Assembly (NCBI RefSeq): GCF_900182645.1 | Contig: NZ_FXTA01000002.1 | Location: 620,001 to 684,000 of the forward strand | Direction: 5' to 3' | From: Flavobacterium resistens | GTDB lineage: Bacteria; Bacteroidota; Bacteroidia; Flavobacteriales; Flavobacteriaceae | Length of the DNA stretch: 64,000 nucleotides | Shown: positions 32,614 to 41,636 of the stretch, piece after piece | Position numbering within the stretch: the stretch's first letter is position 1 | How the letters are laid out: every line of letters starts with the position of its first letter | Notes under the pieces: model-generated | Databases searched by the model: none | Told to the model about the DNA's origin: nothing | The model's input: the letters and a program-made list of their open reading frames with translations, nothing else | Program-made: the position numbers and the translations under genes

Positions 32614-33204
32614 ATGAAAAAAATGTTACTTATTGCAATGTTAACTGTTTTTGGCGCCATGCATGCCCAAAAAGGATCTGTTTTAGTTATGGGAAGTATT
32701 GAATATAATTCTCAAAATGCATCAGCCACGAATTCAGAAACTAAATCTAATTCTTTTGTTTTTTGGCCAAAAGTTGGATATCAATTTCATGAAAACTGGA
32801 CAGCAGGTATTGAAGGAGGAATTGGAACTTCAAAAAATGAATCCAGATATGCTGAAAGTTCTGAAAACAAATCAAATGTTTTTTCAGTAGGAGGTTTTTT
32901 GCGTTATTCTAAACCTTTAAATGAAACTTTTTCTGCCTATGTGGATTTAGGATCTGGATATCAGAATCAAAAAAATACAAGTATCAACGGGCCAATTTCG
33001 ACGGTTAATAAAGGTAACGGATTTTATGTTGGTCTTACTCCAGCAATTTTTATCAATGTTCATAAAGGTTTTGGTTTGAACTTTAATATTGGAGGTTTAG
33101 GATATAATACTTTTAATAATGAAGATGATAACTACAACGATTCTAAGAACTTTAATTTTTCTTTCGGTAAAGCATTTTCGGTTGGTATTTCAAAGAATTT
33201 TTGA
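32614..33204 (+). CDS. Outer-membrane beta-barrel protein, paralog 2
   Basis: 196 residues; signal peptide MKKMLLIAMLTVFGAMHAQ, then KGSVLVMGSIEYNSQNA and the family blocks WPKVGYQFHENWTAG and VGLTPAIFINVHKGFGLNF. Ends SVGISKNF. Closer to paralog 3 than to paralog 1 (shared VLVMGS..YNSQ and HKGFGLNFNIGG). A second overlapping frame is a shadow. Confidence 0.82.
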   Translation: MKKMLLIAMLTVFGAMHAQKGSVLVMGSIEYNSQNASATNSETKSNSFVFWPKVGYQFHENWTAGIEGGIGTSKNESRYAESSENKSNVFSVGGFLRYSKPLNETFSAYVDLGSGYQNQKNTSINGPISTVNKGNGFYVGLTPAIFINVHKGFGLNFNIGGLGYNTFNNEDDNYNDSKNFNFSFGKAFSVGISKNF

Positions 33205-33231
33205 TTTTGAAATCATATAATTTTTATTCTA

Positions 33232-33259
33232 AAAAGCATCCAATGAGGATGCTTTTTTT
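33232..33259 (+). terminator. Terminator after paralog 2
   Basis: AAAGCATCC / GGATGCTTT with T-run. Confidence 0.8.
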
Positions 33260-33337
33260 GTTTTTATTATAAGCAAAGAAGTTTTTAATGTATTGTAATT
33301 GAATTCTTTTTGTTTAGAATGTAACAAAATAGTTCCT

Positions 33338-33353
33338 TGGCATCTTTCTCGTT
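33338..33353 (+). promoter_or_regulatory. Sigma-54-like promoter of beta-barrel gene 3
   Basis: TGGCAT, five bases (CTTTC), TCGTT, ends 33 bases before the ATG at 33386. Weakest of the three at the -12 side. Confidence 0.45.
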
Positions 33354-33385
33354 AAATAGATTACAAAATTTAACAAATATCACTA

Positions 33386-33979
33386 ATGAAAAAAATTCTA
33401 GTTATTGTTGCACTGGCGATGTTCAGTTTTGCAAATGCCCAAAAAGGGTCGGTTTTGGTAATGGGAAGTGTTGGTTATAATTCTCAAAAAAGATCAAATA
33501 TTCCTGCGGAGAATAAGTATTACAATTTTAGTTTTTCGCCAAAGATTGGATATCAATTTCATGAAAATTGGATTGCTGGTATTGAATCATCAGTTAATTC
33601 AACCGAAGACAAGATTGTTTCGACTTATTCAAGCAAGATAAATTCTTTCAGAATAGGTGGTTTTTTGCGATACACAAAAACTTTAAATCAGACTTTTTCG
33701 GCTTATGCAGATTTTGGCGCGGGTTATCAAAATACTAAATCAGTTTATAGCAATAATCCACTTCCGACAAATACAATTAATAAAGGAAATGGGTTTTATG
33801 TAGGTGTTACGCCAGCAATTTTTATTAATGTTCATAAAGGTTTTGGTTTGAATTTCAACATTGGAGGAATTGATTACGGCGTTATAGATTATGATGGAGG
33901 AAGTGGTGCAACTACTGCGAAAAGCTTTAACGTTACGTTTGGTCAATCTGTTTCGATTGGAATTTCAAAGAATTTTTAA
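33386..33979 (+). CDS. Outer-membrane beta-barrel protein, paralog 3
   Basis: 197 residues; signal peptide MKKILVIVALAMFSFANAQ almost identical to paralog 1 and body nearest to paralog 2 (VLVMGSVGYNSQ, SPKIGYQFHENW, NVHKGFGLNFNIGG). C-terminus SIGISKNF. The mixed resemblance suggests recombination or gene conversion among tandem copies. Confidence 0.82.
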   Translation: MKKILVIVALAMFSFANAQKGSVLVMGSVGYNSQKRSNIPAENKYYNFSFSPKIGYQFHENWIAGIESSVNSTEDKIVSTYSSKINSFRIGGFLRYTKTLNQTFSAYADFGAGYQNTKSVYSNNPLPTNTINKGNGFYVGVTPAIFINVHKGFGLNFNIGGIDYGVIDYDGGSGATTAKSFNVTFGQSVSIGISKNF

Positions 33980-34000
33980 TCTCGAAATTATATATAAAAA

Positions 34001-34030
34001 AAAAGCATCCGCCCACACGGATGCTTTTTT
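34001..34030 (+). terminator. Terminator after paralog 3
   Basis: AAAGCATCCG / CGGATGCTTT followed by a T-run, with an A-run before it. Confidence 0.8.
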
Positions 34031-34069
34031 GTTGGATCGAGATCTTTTGAAATTAAAAATTTCTCGTTT

Positions 34070-34148
34070 AGCCCCGATAGAAGCGGTATCCTTTTCCTTG
34101 TCTCGTTTTTATAAACGAGACAAGGAAAAGATATAGCGGATAGCGGGA
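34070..34148 (+). repeat. Conserved-end hairpin repeat, copy A
   Basis: Starts AGCCCCGATAGAAGCGG and ends ATATAGCGGATAGCGGGA. The core is a perfect hairpin of about 20 pairs (TCCTTTTCCTTGTCTCGTTT then its complement around TTAT). The ends match copy B (21279-21348, inverted) and relate to copy C (22880-22985), but the cores are unrelated. It lies between the barrel genes and the metE terminator. Confidence 0.75.
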
Positions 34149-34218
34149 CTATACTTGTTTTGAAAACAAGAATTTCTGCTTCTAAATTTTAGAACCTAAG
34201 GCTGATTAAGTAAAAAAA

Positions 34219-34279
34219 ATGTCAACAGAAGTGAAGCCGAAACGAATCATAACTAATTTCCGACTCCACTTGCTGACAT
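34219..34279 (-). terminator. Terminator of metE (minus strand)
   Basis: Imperfect long inverted repeat (ATGTCA...TGACAT arms with mismatches) followed on the minus strand by a T-run of eight. It begins 37 bases past the metE stop. Confidence 0.65.
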
Positions 34280-34315
34280 AAAAAAAAACAAAAATTATAT
34301 TTTAAATAAAAAGTA

Positions 34316-36640
34316 TTAACTCACGGGATTTTGTATAGTAGTTCTCATTTCCTGAGCCGCTGCTACCATTTCGATTAAAGCTTTTTTAGTTTCGTCCCAA
34401 TGGCGTGTTTTTAAACCGCAATCTGGATTTACCCACAATTGATCTACCGGAATTACAGCAGAAGCTTTCTCTAGTAATTTCACCATTTCCTGGCTTGAAG
34501 GAACGCGAGGCGAGTGAATGTCGTAAACTCCAGGGCCAATTTCGTTTGGATATTTAAAGTCGGCGAAAACATCTAGAAGTTCCATTTGCGAGCGTGAACA
34601 TTCGATTGTGATGACATCAGCATCCATGTCAGCAATGCTTTGAATGATGTCGTTGAATTCGCTATAACACATGTGCGTGTGAATTTGCGTATCATCATTT
34701 ACGCCGCTTGCTGAAATTCTGAACGCTTTTACAGCCCAGTATAAATATTTCGCCCATTCTTCTTTTCTCAAAGGCAAACCTTCGCGAATTGCAGGTTCAT
34801 CGATCTGAATGATTTTGATTCCGGCTTTTTCTAAGTCAACTACTTCATCACGAATAGCCAAAGCGATTTGCGTACAAGTTTCAGAACGCGGTTGATCGTT
34901 ACGTACAAATGACCATTGCAAAATGGTTACAGGCCCAGTCAACATTCCTTTTACCCATTTTGGAGTTAAAGATTGTGCGAATTCAGACCATTTTACAGTC
35001 ATTGGATTTGGACGAGAAACGTCTCCGTAAATAACGGGCGGTTTTACACAACGGCTTCCATAACTCTGAACCCAGCCATTTTTGGTAAATGTAAATCCTG
35101 CTAATTGTTCTCCAAAATATTCTACCATGTCATTGCGTTCAAATTCTCCGTGAACTAAAACGTCGATTCCGGTTTCTTCCTGAAAACGGATTGTTGCTTC
35201 GGTTTCTTTTTCGATTAAATCGTTGTACTGCTGAGTTGTTAGCTCACCTTTTTTGAATTTTGCTCTCCAGCTTCTCACTTCAGCTGTTTGAGGGAAAGAT
35301 CCAATTGTTGTTGTTGGAAATAAAGGCAGATTTAAAGCTTCAATTTGGGTTTTTCTTCTCGCAGCAAAAACACTTTTACGTTTGTCATCTGAAGCTGTAA
35401 TTCCTGCAACTCGAGCTTTTACTTCGCTATTATGGATTAATTTTGATGTTTTACGGTTTTCATTTGCAATAACATTTCTTTCGTAATCAATCGAGTCTTT
35501 AACGTCGATTTCATTAGAAGCAGACAATTGTTTTAAGATTATTATCTCGTTGATTTTTTGTTTTGCAAAAGCCAACCATTGTTTGATTTCCGGCGTAAGT
35601 GTTTCGTCATTTGTTTCTAAATCTAAATCGCACGGACTGTGAATTAAGGAACAAGATGGTGCAATCAAAATTCGGTTTTCGCCTAAAGCATCAACCGCTT
35701 TTTTGATGATTTTTAAAGATTTTTTGAAATCATTTTTCCAGATATTTCTTCCATCAACAACTCCAAGAGAAAGATTGACGTTTGAAGCCAGTTTTCCAGA
35801 TTCTAAAATATCATCTAACTGCAAATGACAACGAACCAAGTCTAAATGGAAAGTGTTAACTGGCAAAGCCAAAGCTGTTTCAAGATTTTCTCCAAAACAA
35901 TCAAAATAGTTGGCTAAAACAATTTTAAGTTTAGGAAAACGTTTATTGATTTCATTGTATACTTTTGTGAAAGCGCTTCTTTCTTTATCGGTTAAATTAA
36001 GTGCTAAAAACGGCTCGTCTAATTGAATGTATTCGGCATTTTTAGCTTGTAGTTTTTCCAGAATTTCAAAATAAACCGGAAGTAGCGCATCAAGAAGATC
36101 AATTCTATGAAAGCCTTCTTCTTTTTCTTTCCCTAATAATAAATAAGAAACAGGGCCAATTAAAACCGGTTTCGTTTTAATTCCGATTGCATTTGCTTCT
36201 TTGAATTCATCAATTATTTTTTCAGAAAACAATTCAAACTTTTGGTTCTTCGTAAATTCAGGAACAATATAATGGTAATTCGTATCAAACCATTTTGTCA
36301 TTTCCATAGCTACAACATCCTGATCTTCTTTTTGAGATCCTCTTGCCATTGCAAAATACAAATCCAAAGAAGAATTGTTTTTTGCTAATTCATGATAACG
36401 TACAGGAATCGCTCCAACAGTCAAAGTTAGATCCAGAACCTGATCGTAAAAAGAGAAATCATTAGATGGAATTAAGTCAACTTTTGCAGCTGCTTGCAAA
36501 TGCCAGTTTTTGCTGCGAATTTCTTTTCCGACTGTGATAAGCTCTTCTGCAGAAATTTTTCCTGCCCAATACAATTCAGATGCTTTTTTAAGTTCTCTGT
36601 TGCTTCCAATTCTTGGATAACCTAAGTTGTTTGTCTTCAT
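34316..36640 (-). CDS. metE: Cobalamin-independent methionine synthase
   Basis: 774 residues, the normal two-domain length. The zinc ligand region HTHMCYSEFND and the late NPDCGLKTRHW are present, as is PAIREGLPL. It transfers the methyl group of methyl-tetrahydrofolate polyglutamate to homocysteine without B12, duplicating the function of split MetH at 21-26 kb. Minus-strand -7 box TAAATTTG lies close upstream. Divergent from the Lrp/AsnC gene, with Lrp-like half-sites between them; no SAM or cobalamin riboswitch was seen in its leader. Confidence 0.96.
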   Translation of the reverse strand: MKTNNLGYPRIGSNRELKKASELYWAGKISAEELITVGKEIRSKNWHLQAAAKVDLIPSNDFSFYDQVLDLTLTVGAIPVRYHELAKNNSSLDLYFAMARGSQKEDQDVVAMEMTKWFDTNYHYIVPEFTKNQKFELFSEKIIDEFKEANAIGIKTKPVLIGPVSYLLLGKEKEEGFHRIDLLDALLPVYFEILEKLQAKNAEYIQLDEPFLALNLTDKERSAFTKVYNEINKRFPKLKIVLANYFDCFGENLETALALPVNTFHLDLVRCHLQLDDILESGKLASNVNLSLGVVDGRNIWKNDFKKSLKIIKKAVDALGENRILIAPSCSLIHSPCDLDLETNDETLTPEIKQWLAFAKQKINEIIILKQLSASNEIDVKDSIDYERNVIANENRKTSKLIHNSEVKARVAGITASDDKRKSVFAARRKTQIEALNLPLFPTTTIGSFPQTAEVRSWRAKFKKGELTTQQYNDLIEKETEATIRFQEETGIDVLVHGEFERNDMVEYFGEQLAGFTFTKNGWVQSYGSRCVKPPVIYGDVSRPNPMTVKWSEFAQSLTPKWVKGMLTGPVTILQWSFVRNDQPRSETCTQIALAIRDEVVDLEKAGIKIIQIDEPAIREGLPLRKEEWAKYLYWAVKAFRISASGVNDDTQIHTHMCYSEFNDIIQSIADMDADVITIECSRSQMELLDVFADFKYPNEIGPGVYDIHSPRVPSSQEMVKLLEKASAVIPVDQLWVNPDCGLKTRHWDETKKALIEMVAAAQEMRTTIQNPVS

Positions 36641-36647
36641 TTTCGGC

Positions 36648-36789
36648 TCAGTGTTTTTTACTGAACAAATTTATGTTATTGGTTTTTATAACTTATATTT
36701 GGGTTCTATTTCAGTAAAATGTGTTTTTAAATGTGTTATTTAAAGATTTAATTACTGTAAAAATCTTTTAAACGAACCTTTAGCAGTAA
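36648..36789. promoter_or_regulatory. metE/lrp intergenic operator region
   Basis: Several copies of one half-site: TTTACTGA (36657-36664), TCAGTAAA (36711-36718), ACTGTAA (36754-36760) and CAGTAAA (36784-36790). The first is part of TCAGT-N7-ACTGA, a perfect inverted repeat lying just before the metE start. The most likely binder is the divergent Lrp/AsnC protein. Confidence 0.5.
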
Positions 36790-36797
36790 AAAAAACT

Positions 36798-37259
36798 ATG
36801 GAAAATCTAGATAAAACCGATTTATTGATACTGAAACACCTTCAGGAAAACTCAAATATCAACACAAAAGATCTCGCAAGTAAATTATTTCTGACTGTTA
36901 CACCAGTTTATGAGCGAATTAAAAGATTAGAAAGAGATGGTTTTATAACCAAATATGTAGCGTTGCTGGATAGAAAAAAGATGAATCGTGGTATGACAGT
37001 TTTTTGCAACGTCCGATTAAAAGAACATGCAAAAAATGTTGGAAGTAATTTTGTGAAAGATATTGTGGCACTTCCTGAAATTATAGAATGCTACAATATT
37101 GCCGGTGATTATGATTTTATGCTGAAGATTTTAGTACAGGATATGGCTAGTTATCAGGATTTTGTTATGAATAAATTATCAACGATCGAAAACATAGGAA
37201 ATACGAATAGCATATTTGTTATGGGAGAAATTAAGCATAGTACGGCATTAGAGTTTTAA
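36798..37259 (+). CDS. Lrp/AsnC family transcriptional regulator
   Basis: 153 residues. N-terminal winged helix-turn-helix (DKTDLLILKHLQENSNINTKDLASKLFLT) and a C-terminal RAM/AsnC ligand domain (VALPEIIECYNIAGDYDFMLKILV). Members bind amino acids and control amino-acid metabolism. Its divergent position and the repeated half-sites suggest methionine- or leucine-dependent control of metE; the effector is inferred. Confidence 0.92.
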   Translation: MENLDKTDLLILKHLQENSNINTKDLASKLFLTVTPVYERIKRLERDGFITKYVALLDRKKMNRGMTVFCNVRLKEHAKNVGSNFVKDIVALPEIIECYNIAGDYDFMLKILVQDMASYQDFVMNKLSTIENIGNTNSIFVMGEIKHSTALEF

Positions 37260-37334
37260 AGAGAAAGAAAATCTTAAAATAAAATGTATTTTTGAAGTGA
37301 ATCTAAAATCTAAAATCAGAAATCAACAATTAAA

Positions 37335-38681
37335 ATGAACTGGGAACAACTTTTATCATTAAAACGTCAAGGCGATACAAGCAAAAGATTACGAGTAGAA
37401 CAAGATGATACACGTTTAGGTTTTGAGGTTGATTATGACCGAATTATTTTTTCGTCTGCATTTAGAAGTTTACAGGATAAAACCCAGGTTATTCCACTTT
37501 CAAAAACAGATTTTGTGCATACCAGATTGACACACAGTTTGGAAGTTTCGGTTGTTGGAAGGTCATTAGGACGTTTGGTTGGAAAGAAAATTCTCGAGAA
37601 ATATCCTTATTTAAAAGAAATTCACGGTTATCAGATGAATGATTTTGGTGCGATTGTGGCTGCAGCTTCTTTGGCACATGATATTGGGAATCCGCCTTTT
37701 GGACATTCAGGTGAAAAAGCAATCGGAGAATATTTTTCAAGCGGAAAAGGATTGAAATACAAAGATAAATTAACAGCAAAGCAATGGCAGGATTTAATTG
37801 ATTTTGAAGGAAATGCAAATGGATTTTCTGTTTTAACTGCAAGTCGTCCGGGAATTGAAGGTGGACTTCGAATTTCATACGCAACTTTAGGTGCTTTTAT
37901 GAAATATCCAAAAGAAAGTCTTCCCAAAAAGCCAACAAACAATATTTCGGATAAAAAATATGGTTTTTTCCAATCGGATAAATTATTTTTTGAAGAAGTG
38001 GCTCAGGATATGGGCTTGATTGCCAATAAAGAAGATGGCGATATTGGTTTTGAAAGACATCCTTTAGCTTATTTAGTAGAAGCTGCTGATGATATTTGTT
38101 ACACCATTATTGATTTTGAAGACGGAATCAATTTAGGTCTGGTTTCTGAAGATTACGCTTTAGAATATCTGATCAAACTGGTAAAAGATAATATTGGTGT
38201 TGCTAAATATAAATTATTAGAGACTAAAGAAGACCGAATCAGTTATTTGCGAGCTCTTGCAATTGGCGCCTTAATCAATGACGCTGTTGATGTTTTTATT
38301 GAAAATGAAGAAGCAATTTTGGCTGGAAATTTCCCTTTTGCTTTAACTGATAAAAGCAAATACAAAGCACAGATGAATGATATCATCAAATTAAGTGTTG
38401 ACAAAATTTATCAAAGTCGCGAAGTTATTGAGAAAGAAATTGTAGGCTATCAAATCATCCAGACTTTATTAGATAAATTTATTACGGCATTCAACAATAA
38501 ATATGAAGGAACAGCATCAAATTACGATAAGCTGATTCTTAAAATGCTTCCTGAAAAACATCATTTAGAAAAAGGTAACTTATACGAACGTCTGCTTCAT
38601 ATTTGTCATTATGTTTCCCTTTTAACAGATGGAAATGCACTTGAATTATATGAAATGATCAGCGGTCGAAAAAAGAGATAA
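37335..38681 (+). CDS. dgt: Deoxyguanosinetriphosphate triphosphohydrolase
   Basis: 448 residues with HD-domain motifs RLTHSLEVSVVGRS and AASLAHDIGNPPFGHSGEKA, typical of dNTPases. It cleaves dGTP or other dNTPs to nucleoside and triphosphate, adjusting nucleotide pools or limiting phage. Single gene with a strong bidirectional terminator after it. Confidence 0.92.
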   Translation: MNWEQLLSLKRQGDTSKRLRVEQDDTRLGFEVDYDRIIFSSAFRSLQDKTQVIPLSKTDFVHTRLTHSLEVSVVGRSLGRLVGKKILEKYPYLKEIHGYQMNDFGAIVAAASLAHDIGNPPFGHSGEKAIGEYFSSGKGLKYKDKLTAKQWQDLIDFEGNANGFSVLTASRPGIEGGLRISYATLGAFMKYPKESLPKKPTNNISDKKYGFFQSDKLFFEEVAQDMGLIANKEDGDIGFERHPLAYLVEAADDICYTIIDFEDGINLGLVSEDYALEYLIKLVKDNIGVAKYKLLETKEDRISYLRALAIGALINDAVDVFIENEEAILAGNFPFALTDKSKYKAQMNDIIKLSVDKIYQSREVIEKEIVGYQIIQTLLDKFITAFNNKYEGTASNYDKLILKMLPEKHHLEKGNLYERLLHICHYVSLLTDGNALELYEMISGRKKR

Positions 38682-38701
38682 TATTCCTTTTGTTATAAAA
38701 T

Positions 38702-38741
38702 AAACAGCCGATAAAACATTTGTTTTATCGGCTGTTTTTAT
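38702..38741. terminator. Bidirectional terminator dgt / DUF3078 gene
   Basis: Sixteen-base perfect arms (AAACAGCCGATAAAAC and complement) with a short ATTT loop and T-runs on both strands. Confidence 0.9.
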
Positions 38742-38756
38742 AAGATGAAAAGTTAT

Positions 38757-39758
38757 TTATTGAAAAGCATAAACTAAACCTACACCAAGAACCTGACGTA
38801 ACTGCATTCTAGGGCCGTCATTAACTTGTGTTTTTGCTCCTGTAGCAGGATCAATAACGTCTTTTTTTGTTTTAATATCGTCGTCATATACTAAATGAAC
38901 GCCAATATTTGCTTTTACATAAGCATTAACAACAAGATCAAGTTTTGTGTCGTAGTCGATATCTACGTTTCCAAATTTGTTTAAATAATCAGTGTACAAG
39001 CTCAGTCTGTTTTCATAAAACACGTTTTTGTAAATTTCGTTTTTCATGTAAGCTGTAAACAAAATACCAAACTCGGCTTTTACTTTTTGACCTTCTTCAA
39101 CCAAAATCTGATTTGCTGGGTCAACAGGATCAGTTATATAAACTGCTTTTTTAACCCCAAATGCTCCTTGATTTGCCAAATACTGATCAAGAACTAAAGT
39201 TGTCTTTAAAGTTATAGGTGAGAAATAAAATACTCTGTCTTTTTTCTTATTTGAGTTTTCAGCTCCGGCTCCAAGGAAAATATAAGCTGGTGCAAATGGT
39301 TTCGAAATGGCAACATCGCGATTTGGGTAGTTATAACCGTTTGTAAACTGCGTATTGAAATTTAATTTTGCTGAGTAATACCAGTTTGAAAGGGTATCTT
39401 TTCTAAAACCGTAAGTTGAGTTGAATTGAACAGCATCGTCTGTTTTTCGTAATTCGATTCCATCCTGTTTATTTAAACCATATTTTACAATAAGTTCATT
39501 TACCCATTTGTGATTCCCCTTGATATAATTTCTTCCAAATTCACCCTTAAAAAGCCCCGAAATTGAGCTGGTTCCCCCGGCGCTCCAGTTGACAAAAGCA
39601 ATTTCAGAAATATCAAAACCCAATTTGTTTTTCGCAGTCCAGTTTGAAGGAAGTTTTGGAATCTGATTTGGATCCAAAGTCGTTTGTATAATCTGAGCAA
39701 AATTATTTGAAGTACTCAATAATAACAACAGCAAAAGGGCAGAACGTAATAATTTCAT
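38757..39758 (-). CDS. DUF3078-type outer-membrane protein
   Basis: 333 residues; signal peptide MKLLRSALLLLLLLSTSNNFAQ followed by a body rich in beta-strand (DISEIAFVNWSAGGTSSISGLFKGEF, a typical DUF3078 start) and a C-terminal aromatic ending VYAFQ, as in outer-membrane proteins. Function unknown. Lies 39 bases downstream of the dxs start on the same minus strand direction, so it is transcribed after dxs. Confidence 0.8.
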   Translation of the reverse strand: MKLLRSALLLLLLLSTSNNFAQIIQTTLDPNQIPKLPSNWTAKNKLGFDISEIAFVNWSAGGTSSISGLFKGEFGRNYIKGNHKWVNELIVKYGLNKQDGIELRKTDDAVQFNSTYGFRKDTLSNWYYSAKLNFNTQFTNGYNYPNRDVAISKPFAPAYIFLGAGAENSNKKKDRVFYFSPITLKTTLVLDQYLANQGAFGVKKAVYITDPVDPANQILVEEGQKVKAEFGILFTAYMKNEIYKNVFYENRLSLYTDYLNKFGNVDIDYDTKLDLVVNAYVKANIGVHLVYDDDIKTKKDVIDPATGAKTQVNDGPRMQLRQVLGVGLVYAFQ

Positions 39759-39797
39759 TAGGCTTAATTTTGGTTTTTTTTTGGTTGTGCAAAATAA

Positions 39798-41585
39798 TTA
39801 TTTTGAACGATTAGAAAAAAGATTTATCAAACTTTTAACGTCAATTTTACATAAATGTTGCAGTTGCAGCACGCTTCCATGCTCAATAAAATGGTCTGGA
39901 ATGCCTAAAATTTCAATGTTGTTTTTAAAATTATTTGCTGCTGCATATTCTAAAACAGCACTTCCAAAACCACCATTTTTAACCCCGTCTTCGATTGTAA
40001 TAATCTGTTCAAAGGTTGAGAATATGTGTTTTAATGTATTGATGTCTAATGGTTTAATAAAGCTGAAGCTGTAATGAGCAAAAGAATCTGAATTGCTGCA
40101 TTCTTTTAAGGCCTCAATAACATTATTTCCAATTGTTCCGGTCGAAAGCACAGCAATTTCCGTACCATCTTTTAAACATTTTGCGGGACCAATTTCAATT
40201 TTTTCATAATGTCCGAAATTTTCTACTTCCCATTTAGGCAAAACGCCACGTCCGCGAGGATATCGTATCGCAATCGGATGATTTAATCCTAATTGTGCCG
40301 TATATAAAATGTTTTGAAGTTCAATTTCGTTGAGCGGAGCATAAATAATGATATTTGGGATGGCTCTTAAATAAGCAATATCAAAAACACCATGATGCGT
40401 TGCGCCATCTTCCCCAACTAAACCAGCTCGGTCTAAACAGAAAATTACGGGTAAATTTTGCAGCGCTACATCATGAATAACCTGATCGTAGGCGCGCTGT
40501 AAAAAAGTCGAATAAATATTGCAATATACGATCATGCCTTGAGTCGCCATTCCAGCGGCAAGTGTTACGGCATGTTGTTCTGCTATTCCAACATCAAAAG
40601 CGCGTTCCGGCAATTCATCCATCATGAATTTTAAAGAGCTTCCAGATGGCATTGCAGGCGTGATTCCAATTATTTTTTCGTTCTTTTTTGCCAAATCCAA
40701 AATAGTCAAACCAAAAACATCCTGATATTTCGGAGGAAGATTTTCTTCTGATTTTAAATGAATTTCTCCGGTTGAAGCATCAAATTTTCCTGGAGCATGA
40801 TATTTTACCTGATTTTCCTCAGCTTGCTGTAAACCTTTTCCTTTTGTGGTTACAATATGAAGAAATTTTGGGCCTTTTATTTTCTTTAAGCGATTTAATT
40901 CTTTGATCAATGTCGGAAAATCATGCCCGTCAATTGGTCCCGAATAATCAAAATTCAAAGATTTTATAATGTTATTCTGCTTCGGATTTTTTCCATTTTT
41001 AACCGCAGTCAAGTATTTTTTTAAAGCACCGACGCTTGGGTCAATTCCGATAGCATTATCGTTTAGAATGACTAAAATATTGGCATCAGTAACTCCGGCG
41101 TGATTCAAGCCTTCAAAAGCCATTCCACTAGCGATCGAGGCATCGCCGATTACTGCGACATGTTCTTTCTCAAAATCACCTTTTAGTTTAGAAGCAATCG
41201 CCATTCCGAGCGCTGCAGAAATAGAAGTCGAAGAATGTCCAACTCCGAAAGTATCATAAATGCTTTCGCTTCTTTTTGGAAAACCAGAAACGCCGTCTAT
41301 TTGTCTGTTTGTATGGAAGTTTTCTCGTCTTTCGGTTAGGATTTTGTGGCCGTAAGCCTGATGTCCAACATCCCAAACCAATAAATCGTCTGGAGTATTA
41401 AAAACATAATGCAAAGCAATTGTAAGTTCTACAACGCCTAAACTCGCACCCAAATGTCCTTCTTTTACAGAAACTATATCAATGATAAATTGACGCAGTT
41501 CCTGAGCAACTTGAATTAGTTGTTCTTCTTTTAAAAGACGTAAATCGGCAGGATTGTATATGTTTGAAAGTAAATCGCTTTTCAT
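39798..41585 (-). CDS. dxs: 1-deoxy-D-xylulose-5-phosphate synthase
   Basis: 595 residues, slightly short for Dxs. Thiamine-diphosphate motif (GDASIASGMAFEGLNHAGVTDANILVILND), the GHQAYGHK substrate histidine, and EQHAVTLAAGMA and DRAGLVGEDGATHHG of the pyrimidine domain are all present. First step of the non-mevalonate isoprenoid route; makes DXP from pyruvate and glyceraldehyde-3-phosphate. Minus-strand -7 box TAAATTTG at 41607-41600 about 15 bases before the start. Confidence 0.95.
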   Translation of the reverse strand: MKSDLLSNIYNPADLRLLKEEQLIQVAQELRQFIIDIVSVKEGHLGASLGVVELTIALHYVFNTPDDLLVWDVGHQAYGHKILTERRENFHTNRQIDGVSGFPKRSESIYDTFGVGHSSTSISAALGMAIASKLKGDFEKEHVAVIGDASIASGMAFEGLNHAGVTDANILVILNDNAIGIDPSVGALKKYLTAVKNGKNPKQNNIIKSLNFDYSGPIDGHDFPTLIKELNRLKKIKGPKFLHIVTTKGKGLQQAEENQVKYHAPGKFDASTGEIHLKSEENLPPKYQDVFGLTILDLAKKNEKIIGITPAMPSGSSLKFMMDELPERAFDVGIAEQHAVTLAAGMATQGMIVYCNIYSTFLQRAYDQVIHDVALQNLPVIFCLDRAGLVGEDGATHHGVFDIAYLRAIPNIIIYAPLNEIELQNILYTAQLGLNHPIAIRYPRGRGVLPKWEVENFGHYEKIEIGPAKCLKDGTEIAVLSTGTIGNNVIEALKECSNSDSFAHYSFSFIKPLDINTLKHIFSTFEQIITIEDGVKNGGFGSAVLEYAAANNFKNNIEILGIPDHFIEHGSVLQLQHLCKIDVKSLINLFSNRSK

Positions 41586-41636
41586 TGTATGGCAAAAAGC
41601 AAATTTACGGTTTTAAATTTAATTTTATTGTGAGAT

